DNA of 33,864 bases. Source: JBCCCJ01 sp039029315 (lineage in GTDB: Bacteria > Bacteroidota > Bacteroidia > J057). The notes under the pieces were generated by a model. The model was given only the letters and a program-made list of their open reading frames with translations. It did no database searches and was not told where the DNA came from. The stretch lies in the NCBI GenBank assembly GCA_039029315.1, contig JBCCGK010000119.1, forward strand, positions 1 through 33,864, read 5' to 3'. The position numbers were made by a program, and so were the translations under genes. Every line of letters starts with the position of its first letter. Position 1 is the stretch's first letter. Below are positions 18,401-26,604 of this stretch, in pieces.

Positions 18401-18964
18401 TCATTCTTCCAGAAACTCCTTTGTGAAATGCTCCTTGCGCTTGGGCTGAGAAAATTTCTTTTCATTAAAGGCCCTGGATTGGCCTTTTGGAATAGAGAGG
18501 CTTTTCCATTCACTTCCCCGAATCATGCGACCGAGATAGACCATTTGCCCAATGTGATAGGCATAATGGGTCATCTGCCGATTGATGGCTTCAAGGATTG
18601 TATGCCCTTGATTTCGAATATAAATGATGGTAGTAAAATTCGTTTCATTCACTGAGTCAAGGGCAGTAAACAGGCACGCCCATCCCTCTTCCCATTTCTC
18701 CATCAGCTCCTTCTGTGTCTGTATACTTGGCTCAAACTCTCCTTCTCGATCCCGCCACTCCTTCTCTCCGTCTGAACTCAGAAAATCTGTCCAGCGAGAC
18801 AACATATTTCCCCATAGATGCTTGACGATGATCGCAATCGAATTGCTTTCCTCATTGTACTGCCAAAACAGCTCTGGTTCAGATAATTGATCAATGGTTC
18901 TCTCCCCCAGTTTTTTGTACAATTCGAATTGCTTGCGGATGGATTCCAGGTAGTTTTGTTCCAT
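18401..18964 (-). CDS. DUF1572 protein, DinB-like four-helix fold
   Basis: 187 residues, almost all helical. Three histidines at the positions expected for the DinB metal triad are H49 (IVKHLWGN), H133 and H137 (MTHYAYHIGQ). The conserved QMTHYAYHIGQMVYL segment and the SLSIPKGQS tail fit DUF1572. DinB-superfamily proteins bind a divalent metal and several are thiol-dependent transferases; the substrate of DUF1572 is not known. It is divergent from the GNAT gene at 19012, with only 47 bp between starts, so the two probably share a promoter region. A second DinB-fold gene lies at 31935-32414. Confidence 0.88.
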   Translation of the reverse strand: MEQNYLESIRKQFELYKKLGERTIDQLSEPELFWQYNEESNSIAIIVKHLWGNMLSRWTDFLSSDGEKEWRDREGEFEPSIQTQKELMEKWEEGWACLFTALDSVNETNFTTIIYIRNQGHTILEAINRQMTHYAYHIGQMVYLGRMIRGSEWKSLSIPKGQSRAFNEKKFSQPKRKEHFTKEFLEE

Positions 18965-19011
18965 AAAGATTTTGTAGGTTTGATCTTCTATTATACTCTT
19001 AGCTACCGATC

Positions 19012-19536
19012 ATGGTTTCCCTTTCAACTGACCGTCTTTTCCTGCGCGAACAAACTCCGGAGGATGCACCATTCATTCTGGAGTTGGTGAATGATCCTGC
19101 CTGGATTCAATACATAGGGGATCGAGGTGTCAGATCTGAAGAAAGTGCCAAAACCTATATCAGGGATGGTGCCATGGCCAGTTATGCCCAACACGGATTT
19201 GGCTTGTGGCTCGTCGCCCAAAAGACTGATGATGTCCCGGTCGGAATATGTGGACTGATCAAGCGAGACAATCTAGAGGATGTAGATATAGGATTTGCCT
19301 TTTTGCCTCAATATAGAGGAAAGGGCTATGCTTATGAATCAGCATCTGCCGTCCTGAATTACGGCCTGGAAGAATTAGGAATCCAACGCATCATCGCCAT
19401 CACCACCCCGGACAATGTACGTTCTCAGGGACTGTTGGAGAAGATTGGTCTTCAGTTCGAACGGACTTTTCAATTTGGAGAATCAGGCGAAGAACTTTGT
19501 TTGTTTGGCACCAAGCCTTCGACGAGCGCCTCTTGA
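19012..19536 (+). CDS. GNAT N-acetyltransferase, RimJ/RimL-like
   Basis: 174 residues. It opens with TDRLFLREQTPEDAPFI, typical of GNAT3-type RimJ/RimL-like acetyltransferases. The acetyl-CoA pyrophosphate-binding loop is QYRGKGYA, preceded by VDIGFAF, and a late NVRSQGLLEKIGLQFE segment matches the conserved N-x-x-S-x-x-x-(L/M)-x-K-x-G-F motif. It probably acetylates a small molecule or a protein N-terminus. Its last 67 bp overlap the 3' end of the convergent membrane-protein gene. Confidence 0.92.
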   Translation: MVSLSTDRLFLREQTPEDAPFILELVNDPAWIQYIGDRGVRSEESAKTYIRDGAMASYAQHGFGLWLVAQKTDDVPVGICGLIKRDNLEDVDIGFAFLPQYRGKGYAYESASAVLNYGLEELGIQRIIAITTPDNVRSQGLLEKIGLQFERTFQFGESGEELCLFGTKPSTSAS

Positions 19537-20129
19537 GTTTCTTCCGTATGTTTCTGTGTCAAATTCTCCTCCGGTTTCAACTCTCGGCCTTGCAAGATGT
19601 GTTCAATCGACAGACCGATAAGCAATGAAGCAACCGCCCATCCATCTTGTCCTTGTTGATGAAAGTACATCCAACCGACAGCCCCAAGCGTCTCCATTAA
19701 GGTAAAGAAATTCACCCGTCCGTTGATCAGGTAGACATTGATGGGTCTGGCTTTGATCAGGGACATTTCCATGCTGTGTTCGCCAAGCATCAGGATATAG
19801 AGAGTGATCGCGCCCGCCAAATGTCCATATTTCGTCACCACCCACAACCAGGCAATCCAAACCAGGATTTCGGACAGCGTAATTAAGGCTACCCCGATGA
19901 CCTGCTTCAACATTGGCAGGTTGACAAATCCGGCCTGTGGGTTGTGCACCCTTCGGACCCATATGACCACAGCGGTTCTTTCAATCGCAAATCCCAGCCA
20001 CAACAATAAGTTGGCTGAAACGAATTGCTCACTGTCCATATAGACCAACCAGTAATGGAGGGCGATGAATTCCCCAATGGTTGCAATGAGGAAAGGCACA
20101 ACATCTTGTTTGAAGTTGACTTGTTTCAT
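19470..20129 (-). CDS. Six-helix membrane protein with one glutamate per helix, unknown family
   Basis: 219 residues. Six hydrophobic helices (about 10-31, 36-58, 78-98, 102-122, 139-158, 165-180) each carry a Glu near the middle or end: E20, E50, E87, E117, E146, E176. There are nearby His residues at 25, 118 and 177. Spacing is close to 30 residues, and TM2 (GFAIER) resembles TM6 (GLSIEH), hinting at a three-plus-three duplication. Buried carboxylates suggest metal, proton or haem chemistry in the membrane. Its ATG overlaps the stop of the P450 by 4 bp, so the two are translationally coupled. The hydrophilic C-terminal tail (past ~182) overlaps the GNAT gene. I do not recognise the family. 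Confidence 0.8.
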   Translation of the reverse strand: MKQVNFKQDVVPFLIATIGEFIALHYWLVYMDSEQFVSANLLLWLGFAIERTAVVIWVRRVHNPQAGFVNLPMLKQVIGVALITLSEILVWIAWLWVVTKYGHLAGAITLYILMLGEHSMEMSLIKARPINVYLINGRVNFFTLMETLGAVGWMYFHQQGQDGWAVASLLIGLSIEHILQGRELKPEENLTQKHTEETQEALVEGLVPNKQSSSPDSPN

Positions 20130-21316
20130 GTGTGAGTAGTTAAGAGCCAGGATTGGGGAAATGTGCCTTCATATTGAATGGTCCCTGCTTGAGCTGTTGC
20201 AGGCCGCAAACCTTTGATTCGCAGGAGAGCGGCTAGCATTTCGGGGATGACGACATAGTTGATATAATTGCCATAGCAGGTGTGAAGACCGTGCCCAAAA
20301 TACAAATAGTCCTCTCTTGGACGGTCTATTCGAAATCGGGATGGTTCTGCGAATCGTCGTTTATCGAACATCGCTGAAGAGATCAGTGCATAGACCTTTT
20401 TGCCTTTAGGAATGAATCGTCGCTTTTCTCCCAGCCATTGATTTTTCTCAGAATAGCGGATGATCACAGGCAGATTGGGATGAAAGCGAAAAGCTTCAAA
20501 AGCGAGCTTGCTCACCAATTCCATATCGTCTTTGGCAGCTGCGTCTCTGGCTTGCGCAAGAATCCGGGGCCTATGAAAGAATTGGTTGAGGATATTGACA
20601 CAGGCTTTGGCAATAGGTTCTTCTGCCCCCAGTAAGGTTCCAGCAAAGGTTCGCCGAATGCCATCATCATCCAGGGAGGGTTGATCTGATTGCTGCAGAT
20701 GGACCAAGCGACTGAGAAGGGTATCCTCGATCTCTTCTCCTGCACGGAGGCTGGCTTTGAGTTCAGCAATCCGAGTCTTCAGATATCCATTGAGTTCTGC
20801 GGCACTCTTCTCTCCTGCTTCAATGGGAGCAACTTCATTTTTTTGGTTGAGAAAAATATCCCAGAATAGACTTCGATTCCACCTCAACATGCTGGCATCA
20901 TCCGGTCCAGGAGCTCCAAAATATTCTCCCAACAGTCGCAGTGGAATCATTCGAGTGAATCGAGAGACCACATCAAAGGAGGCTTCCCGGGACAATTCTT
21001 CGCATATTTCTCTAGCCAAAGTACGCGTAAATTGTCGAATCCGATCCAGGTCTTCTCTGTGTACCACACTCCTCATGACCCCAACTTCATGCTGATACTC
21101 GGCCCCGTCATCTCTACTCAAAAGAAAAGCTCCAATTCGCCGTTCAATCGTTGTGGCATTGATGGGTCGAAGGGTGAAATCCTTGTCTCTCTCTAACACC
21201 TCCCGAACATCCTCATCCCGAAATAACCACACCTCCTCCTTGCGATTCCAGGAAGGCTTGATTCCCCGCATCAACCAAAAAAATCTCCGTCTCAGGGATA
21301 AGGACAATTGCGACAT
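20126..21316 (-). CDS. Cytochrome P450 with atypical I-helix
   Basis: 396 residues, typical for a soluble bacterial P450. The K-helix ExxR is E274-A-F-R277 and the haem-thiolate loop is FGHGLHTCYG with Cys347, so haem binding is expected. The I-helix, which normally reads (A/G)Gx(D/E)T, is here AGTLLGAEEPIAKA (about 225-238): the acid is kept but the alcohol (Thr) is replaced by Pro. Loss of this Thr usually weakens O2 activation and is seen in peroxide-using or non-monooxygenase P450s. Upstream the start overlaps the Dyp-peroxidase stop by one base, and the stop overlaps the next membrane-protein gene by 4 bp. No ferredoxin or reductase gene is nearby. Peroxygenase-type chemistry is plausible but not shown. 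Confidence 0.93.
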   Translation of the reverse strand: MSQLSLSLRRRFFWLMRGIKPSWNRKEEVWLFRDEDVREVLERDKDFTLRPINATTIERRIGAFLLSRDDGAEYQHEVGVMRSVVHREDLDRIRQFTRTLAREICEELSREASFDVVSRFTRMIPLRLLGEYFGAPGPDDASMLRWNRSLFWDIFLNQKNEVAPIEAGEKSAAELNGYLKTRIAELKASLRAGEEIEDTLLSRLVHLQQSDQPSLDDDGIRRTFAGTLLGAEEPIAKACVNILNQFFHRPRILAQARDAAAKDDMELVSKLAFEAFRFHPNLPVIIRYSEKNQWLGEKRRFIPKGKKVYALISSAMFDKRRFAEPSRFRIDRPREDYLYFGHGLHTCYGNYINYVVIPEMLAALLRIKGLRPATAQAGTIQYEGTFPQSWLLTTHT

Positions 21317-22722
21317 CAGGAAGAAGATAATGTGGAAAGAAACTGAATGGTCTGAATTCCCGGCAAGAAAAAATAGCTTCCTCCCTTCATCCGAGTGAAG
21401 AGGGGCAGGTCTTTGTAGCGTTTCCGTACAGGCTTGGCTGGCACTTCAAATTGCCCAGGCTTCACTTCCCCTTCCTCTGCCTGTACTCCGACAATTGGAT
21501 CAACATCATCATACAATCCCGCAAATTTAGGATTGTTGGACCAGGTATGCTGAACAAATTCAAATTGACGATCAATATCTGTATTGAAGCAAATAAAGTT
21601 CAGGCCTCTATTCCCGGAAATTCTCCCCATCAGGCACGCCCGAATGATTTCTTTTACGTCCATGCTCTCGATGATGGGTGTGCCATAAGGTCTTCCCCTT
21701 CTCAGGATTCTGTGTCGGTTGGCAACCTCTATTGCGGCATCTATGCTTTTTTCCTTGCTACTACTACTTTGGCTGTCTCTGGGATTGGTTCGCCGAATGT
21801 GTGAACCAAAAGGACAATGATAGCCTTTGGGATCTTCTTCATGGAAGCGAAAGGCATTCAGGGCTCGCTTCGCTTCTGTATCAAAGGGAACGAGTGGATC
21901 TCCATTGGGCCAGCGTCCTACCATTTTTGCAGCCAATTCAATGGTACGTTCATACGTGGGATCTTCCTTGAATTGATGATGCAAGCTGCTCCAAAAGACG
22001 GAGACATACTGTTCCAATTGGCGAAACACCATATAGGACCCATTTCTTCCCAGGTCAATTCCCCCTTCCCTTGTCATCCAATGTGGACTATGCGGCAATT
22101 TGTCATAGGCATTGGGATATCCCAGGACGAATTCTCCGGGATTGAGCATATGATCCGCATGGGCGACACGACCTGTGCCATGCATTTCAGGTTGACTCAA
22201 GCCATCCCGGAAGCCAAAATGTTCCATGTAGTGGCCCTCAGGATTTTGGATGTAAGCTGCATGAATTTTGTGGTGTTCCAGCATCCCGTATTGCTTGAAT
22301 CGCTCAGCTTCCTGTTCATACAATTGGGTCAATTCATCCAGGTTTCGAGCAAATATCATCAGCAGCACATGCAAGTGTTCGTCTTTGCGATTGCCCCATT
22401 CCCACTGTTCAGGTGCATTGATTCCGACATCCCCCAATGTTCGGTTGCGATGATCCGTATCCATGCCCTCGATGAAGGCCCTGGAAAAACCGGTCTCTTC
22501 CAAATCATGAATTCCCAATCGTTGCAAAGCTTTCGCTGAAAAAGCCAGATTCATGCAGGATTCTGATGGACTTTTTGCAGCTGATTGGAAGGTGGTCTGT
22601 GCCAACCACTGTTTGCATAAAGTGGCATCTTTGATTGTCAGGAAGACATACCAGGCATCTTTTTGTCGGCCATATCCATAGCGGAGCATGCCTTGCATAT
22701 CGTTTCTATCAGGTGCTTGCAT
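21316..22722 (-). CDS. Dyp-type haem peroxidase
   Basis: 468 residues. It carries the family signature GFRDG (170-174) with the distal catalytic Asp173, the proximal haem-ligand His308 in CPFGSHIRR, and the RRGRPYG segment (341-347) near the distal Arg. Two ferredoxin-like halves are expected. No Tat or Sec signal is visible, so it is probably cytoplasmic or encapsulated; no encapsulin gene is in the window and no obvious encapsulin-targeting tail is seen. Dyp peroxidases use H2O2 to oxidise dyes, phenols or lipid-like substrates. The stop codon shares one base with the P450 ATG (TGATG), so the two are likely made together. Confidence 0.94.
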   Translation of the reverse strand: MQAPDRNDMQGMLRYGYGRQKDAWYVFLTIKDATLCKQWLAQTTFQSAAKSPSESCMNLAFSAKALQRLGIHDLEETGFSRAFIEGMDTDHRNRTLGDVGINAPEQWEWGNRKDEHLHVLLMIFARNLDELTQLYEQEAERFKQYGMLEHHKIHAAYIQNPEGHYMEHFGFRDGLSQPEMHGTGRVAHADHMLNPGEFVLGYPNAYDKLPHSPHWMTREGGIDLGRNGSYMVFRQLEQYVSVFWSSLHHQFKEDPTYERTIELAAKMVGRWPNGDPLVPFDTEAKRALNAFRFHEEDPKGYHCPFGSHIRRTNPRDSQSSSSKEKSIDAAIEVANRHRILRRGRPYGTPIIESMDVKEIIRACLMGRISGNRGLNFICFNTDIDRQFEFVQHTWSNNPKFAGLYDDVDPIVGVQAEEGEVKPGQFEVPAKPVRKRYKDLPLFTRMKGGSYFFLPGIQTIQFLSTLSSS

Positions 22723-22761
22723 GTGTGTATCTGCGATTTGATTGATTTTTTTCTACCCGCA

Positions 22762-22811
22762 GACCTCGGAGGTTCTTCCCGCCCGCCAATCCAGGCGAAA
22801 CCTCCGAGGTC
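22762..22811. repeat. Perfect 13-bp inverted repeat between peroxidase and upstream membrane-protein gene
   Basis: Left arm gacctcggaggtt (22762-22774) and right arm aacctccgaggtc (22799-22811) are perfect reverse complements around a 24-base GC-rich loop. It begins 12 bp past the stop of the minus-strand gene 22824-24071 and ends 40 bp before the Dyp-peroxidase ATG. It resembles dispersed acctcgg-type palindromes that I recall from Bacteroidota genomes. No T run follows, so it is a possible attenuator or REP-like element rather than a classical terminator. Confidence 0.85.
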
Positions 22812-22823
22812 TTCCTCTCGTGA

Positions 22824-24071
22824 TCAATACCTTGCCAGCCATTCTTCTCGCTGATCTACTGCTGGTGCTTCGCAGATCCCCTGATGAATGGCTGTATTGT
22901 TATCAATGTTCTGAACGGTTAGATTAGGATAGGCAGAGTACCAAACATTGGTAAAAATCTGCTTCTCTCTGGTCCACGCCTTGAAGCGTTGCTCGTCTCG
23001 GGCACCTCTTAATAATAAAAAACGCGTAAAAGGAAACCCAATTGTATTGCTCCACACAGCGGTCAAGCCGACTGCTGCACGATCCACAAAATCTCCCAAA
23101 TAACTCTCCCAACTGCCATCAAAGTTGCTAAAGAACAACAGTCGTTTTCCTTCATCGATCAGAATCCAACGCGCAAAATGGATACTGGGAATACCGCCCA
23201 ATTTGCCTTTGTTGTAAAAATATTTTGCCAGCCAATCGATGCCGTGCAAGACAAATTTCAACGTATAGAGTCGAAACAGTCCATGTTTGACTTCTACCAA
23301 ATGGGTCAACTGATTTTGAATCCCAAAATCTTCCTGCTCCGCCAATTCTTTGGTTTTGGCAACACGACTGGCTTTTTTTTCAAATTGCTTATCTAGGGCT
23401 TCAAAGACACGAAGCACAACCAAAAAGGGTACAATCAGTGCCAGGATTGCCAGAACTAACAATGTCAAAGGGATCACATGTTTCCACCCAATTCGAGGGA
23501 TTTGAAAGGGAGGAAATTCTTCAAAGGATTCACTGGATGTGATATGTGTTCGAAGATCCTCAATCAAGCTATCCTGTTCCCCAATCTTATCTGCCATAGC
23601 ATCCAAATGGTCTTCTGCCAATTGTCGACAGGCTTCTTCAGTCTGAATCTGCTTAACTGTACGTCCCCAGGTTCCTCTGTAGAAGTATGCTCTGTATTGC
23701 GAATGCTGGAGGATAAACTCTTTTCTCTGTGCATCAGACATTTCTCCACTGCTAGCCGGATATCCTTTGCAACAAGAAAAAAGTCGATCCAATCCTTGCC
23801 TTGCCTGTGAGAGCAATTCAGCGATATGATCATCCAGTGTACCATCATAATTGGTGGACAGGACAAGATAAGGTGGATAAACCTGTTCTCCCTCTTTCTC
23901 CACTTCATCCAGCACCACGAAGCGACCGAAATGAATCAGCTTCATTTCGTGAAAGCGAACAAGCGGATTGTTTGGGGGATCATGTGCAATCTGTGCCAAC
24001 AGGTCCAGCAGATCTGCCTTCCGATCTGGCTCAATCTCTGCGACGAGATTCAAAGGACTAGGGGTAAGCAT
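22824..24071 (-). CDS. Internally duplicated membrane-anchored protein, upstream partner of the Dyp/P450 cassette
   Basis: 415 residues. Two homologous segments flank one strong membrane helix (about 189-211). The N-copy has IHFGRFVVLDE (46-56) then LSTNYDG (71-77). The C-copy has IHFARWILIDE (287-297) then FSNFDG (304-309). In both, a helix-like stretch and a GYP/GFP follow about 25 residues later. The repeat pattern (strand, (Y/F)DG, helix) could be ferredoxin-like, reminiscent of the dimeric alpha/beta barrel used by Dyp peroxidases, but haem-ligand motifs are absent. It lies 101 bp upstream of the peroxidase, same strand, with an inverted repeat between. It may be a membrane platform or partner. 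Family not named with confidence. Confidence 0.82.
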   Translation of the reverse strand: MLTPSPLNLVAEIEPDRKADLLDLLAQIAHDPPNNPLVRFHEMKLIHFGRFVVLDEVEKEGEQVYPPYLVLSTNYDGTLDDHIAELLSQARQGLDRLFSCCKGYPASSGEMSDAQRKEFILQHSQYRAYFYRGTWGRTVKQIQTEEACRQLAEDHLDAMADKIGEQDSLIEDLRTHITSSESFEEFPPFQIPRIGWKHVIPLTLLVLAILALIVPFLVVLRVFEALDKQFEKKASRVAKTKELAEQEDFGIQNQLTHLVEVKHGLFRLYTLKFVLHGIDWLAKYFYNKGKLGGIPSIHFARWILIDEGKRLLFFSNFDGSWESYLGDFVDRAAVGLTAVWSNTIGFPFTRFLLLRGARDEQRFKAWTREKQIFTNVWYSAYPNLTVQNIDNNTAIHQGICEAPAVDQREEWLARY

Positions 24072-24301
24072 GGGACGTTTTTGCCGTTTTATCGACTCAA
24101 TGTATGAATTTTTGTTTGATCGGAGAAATATCGGTGTACGTCAAATATCACAATCAGAGAGATTGTTTTGATCAGGAACCTCTTCCGCCATGCGGAATCT
24201 TCGACTTCAAAGAGAAACACCCCCACTAACCCAGAAACTTATTGGTATTTAATGCGCGGCCAAAAATATTGGCTAACTTGCTGTTTCCAACTCCAAAAGA
24301 T
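24072..24301. promoter_or_regulatory. Divergent intergenic region with ttccgc-cat-gcggaa hairpin
   Basis: 230 bp between the start of the duplicated membrane protein (minus) and the alcohol dehydrogenase (plus). A perfect dyad ttccgc-N3-gcggaa at 24183-24197 is a candidate operator for one or both genes. No promoter boxes are assigned. Confidence 0.35.
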
Positions 24302-25321
24302 ATGACTACAGTTCACGCCTATGCAGCCCATGAAGCCGGAGGGGAACTCCAGCCCTTCGAGTATAGCCTGGGACCAATCGGAGCAGACCAGGTAGATATT
24401 GAGGTGATGTATTGCGGCATCTGCCATAGCGATCTAAGCATGCTCAACAATGAGTGGCGGATGAGCAGCTATCCGCTTGTTCCGGGGCATGAAATCGTTG
24501 GCAAAGTCAAGGCCATCGGGGAGCAAGTGAACCATCTGTCTATCGGGCAGATGGTGGGTCTGGGATGGACCGCCCATTCCTGTCTGAGCTGTGATCCTTG
24601 TGTGAGTGGGAATCACAATTTCTGCGACAACAGCCAGGGAACTATCACAGGAAGGCATGGAGGTTTTGCGGATTTGGTCCGCGCACAAGCCATGTGGGCA
24701 TTCCCGCTTCCTGAAGGAATGGATCTGGCATCTGCGGGACCGCTATTTTGTGGTGGGATCACGGTATTCAACCCTCTGCTACAAAAGAACATCAGTCCCT
24801 TGCATCGAGTAGGGGTTGTGGGCATAGGAGGTCTGGGTCATATGGCCTTGGCTTTTCTGAAAGCCTGGGGATGTGAAGTAACAGCTTTCTCAACGAGTCC
24901 TGACAAAGAAGAGCAGGCGCGCGCATTGGGCGCACACCATTTTATCTCTACTCATGACAAGGACAGCCTGAAGAAGATCCGTAGCAGTCTGGACATGGTT
25001 TTGGATACGGTGAACGTACCGCTGAATTGGAATGCCTATCTGGCGACTCTCAAACCCAAAGGGGTGCTGCATATTGTCGGAGTGACGCCAGAAGTGACGG
25101 CACGCGTTGGGCATTTGATGGGTAGGCAACGGTCGATCTCTGGCTCGCCTACCGGCAGTCCGATTGCTATACGGCAGATGGTAGACTTTGCAGCCAGACA
25201 TGATATCCGACCAATGGTAGAGGGTTACAAGCTCTCTGATGTCAATGAAGCCATGGATCGATTAAGGAATGGGAAGCCGAGGTTTCGGGTCGTATTGGAG
25301 AATGATCTCAATGGCCAGTAA
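24302..25321 (+). CDS. Zinc-dependent NADP-preferring alcohol dehydrogenase, CAD/YahK-like
   Basis: Start at 24302 (MTTVHAYAAHE) is chosen over 24242 because it matches the usual family N-terminus; 339 residues. Catalytic zinc ligands C41 (GICHSD), H63/E64 (PGHE) and C150; structural zinc cysteines 94, 97, 100 and 108. The Rossmann loop is GIGGLGH (174-180) and the following strand ends AFSTSPDK, where Ser rather than Asp suggests NADP(H). Family members reduce aldehydes, including aromatic and medium-chain ones, to alcohols. It is divergent from the haem-enzyme cassette and could handle an aldehyde product or share a regulator, but that is inference. Confidence 0.94.
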   Translation: MTTVHAYAAHEAGGELQPFEYSLGPIGADQVDIEVMYCGICHSDLSMLNNEWRMSSYPLVPGHEIVGKVKAIGEQVNHLSIGQMVGLGWTAHSCLSCDPCVSGNHNFCDNSQGTITGRHGGFADLVRAQAMWAFPLPEGMDLASAGPLFCGGITVFNPLLQKNISPLHRVGVVGIGGLGHMALAFLKAWGCEVTAFSTSPDKEEQARALGAHHFISTHDKDSLKKIRSSLDMVLDTVNVPLNWNAYLATLKPKGVLHIVGVTPEVTARVGHLMGRQRSISGSPTGSPIAIRQMVDFAARHDIRPMVEGYKLSDVNEAMDRLRNGKPRFRVVLENDLNGQ

Positions 25322-25362
25322 TCAGGGGATCGTCCTCACAAATCGGCGTGGAAGCATCTCAA

Positions 25363-26439
25363 TCAGCCAGCTTGATTCCTTTCCAATAGCTGCGACAATA
25401 CGCGCTGTGCACTTCGAATTGCTCCCTCCATATATCCGCTGAATTTCGGGCTTGTTTCTGTTCCTGCGACAAACAATCTTCCGTTCCAATACGACTGCTG
25501 ATAGAGTGGGTGTCCATTGTCCTGGTGCGGCAAGACGTGCTCGGAATAAGGAGTGGCAGTATATGTTTCGTTTTTCCAAACGAGTTCTTCATATGTCAGA
25601 TAAGTGTTTACCTTCTCTCCATAATATTTGGACAACTGACGGAGGATCAGCTCGCGTCTCTCTTCCGCCCTGAGTGAAAAATAGGCCCCATTGAGGAATC
25701 CGATCAAGGCGAAGGTATTGGTTTGATGATGGCTATGATCATACAATTCCGGGACGGGTCCTGGATTACTAAAGACTGTTCCACTCACATTTTCCGCCAG
25801 CCAAAAAGGGTGTGGGAAGGTCAAGCCAAACTTGATGGATTCTCCCATCCATGTATGTGTCGTGGCTGCCAGAGATACAATCTCATGTGGAAGGGCAGGT
25901 TGCAGATCTATTTTGTCAAACAACAAGGCAGGAGGCAAGGTGGAAATCACACAAGAGGCATGAAATGTGTGCGAATCTGTTTTCACCACGACATATTTCT
26001 CCCTATTCTCGATCACACGCACCGCCTGACCAGTGAATAAATGATCCGGGGCTAGCTGAAGTGTGTCTGCAAGGGTTTGGATCAACTGATAGGTTCCTCC
26101 CTGAATTCGATAACTAGGGTCTCCTCCATCCGGCAGATTCACTAACATGGGAGGACTGGTAGAGATTGGCTCATAAAAAGCTGTATCTCCCAGATATTGC
26201 TCGAATATCGGCACATTCAACTCCGTCAACAGCCCCAAAAGCTCGGTATGCTGTCTTCCTAACCAGGTGGCTCCCAAATCAATGTTTCCCTGCTCTCGTG
26301 TATATATTCTCCCCCCCAACCGATGCCTGGCTTCAAGAATGGTAAAGGATATCTGCTTCTGTCTGAGGTAATATGCAAGCGTCAAGCCTGTTAAGCCGCC
26401 GCCAATGATCAGAATATCTAGCTGTTTGTCTGTTCCCAT
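25363..26439 (-). CDS. FAD-dependent amine oxidase family protein
   Basis: 358 residues. N-terminal FAD dinucleotide fold: ILIIGGGLTG (about 9-18), then the ribose-binding E36 in LEARHRLGGR, a classic NAD_binding_8/amino-oxidase start. The C-terminal FAD-contact motif reads FVAGTETSPKFSGYMEGAI. The sequence is shorter than typical monoamine oxidases (~450) and more like small bacterial flavin oxidases. It has no signal peptide. Convergent with the alcohol dehydrogenase, 41 bp apart. Substrate (amine, carotenoid-like or other) cannot be read from sequence. Confidence 0.92.
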   Translation of the reverse strand: MGTDKQLDILIIGGGLTGLTLAYYLRQKQISFTILEARHRLGGRIYTREQGNIDLGATWLGRQHTELLGLLTELNVPIFEQYLGDTAFYEPISTSPPMLVNLPDGGDPSYRIQGGTYQLIQTLADTLQLAPDHLFTGQAVRVIENREKYVVVKTDSHTFHASCVISTLPPALLFDKIDLQPALPHEIVSLAATTHTWMGESIKFGLTFPHPFWLAENVSGTVFSNPGPVPELYDHSHHQTNTFALIGFLNGAYFSLRAEERRELILRQLSKYYGEKVNTYLTYEELVWKNETYTATPYSEHVLPHQDNGHPLYQQSYWNGRLFVAGTETSPKFSGYMEGAIRSAQRVLSQLLERNQAG

Positions 26440-26604
26440 GTCTTTGAGCGCCTAATTGATTGCATACATTGAGGTTATTTACTTATTTTATCCACTTCAA
26501 ATGTAGCTGAATATTCTTTAAGAATGCTTGTTGACCATTGAGAGACTGTTTGTGTTTCAACGAACCCTTCCAGTCTAGAACGCCAACGCTTTATCTCCCT
26601 GTTT

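Noticed and set aside
21316..22722. Encapsulin-cargo Dyp peroxidase
   Set aside because: No encapsulin gene in the window and no clear targeting peptide at the C-terminus.
22762..22811. Classical intrinsic terminator
   Set aside because: Arms are perfect but no T run follows on either strand; kept as an inverted repeat.
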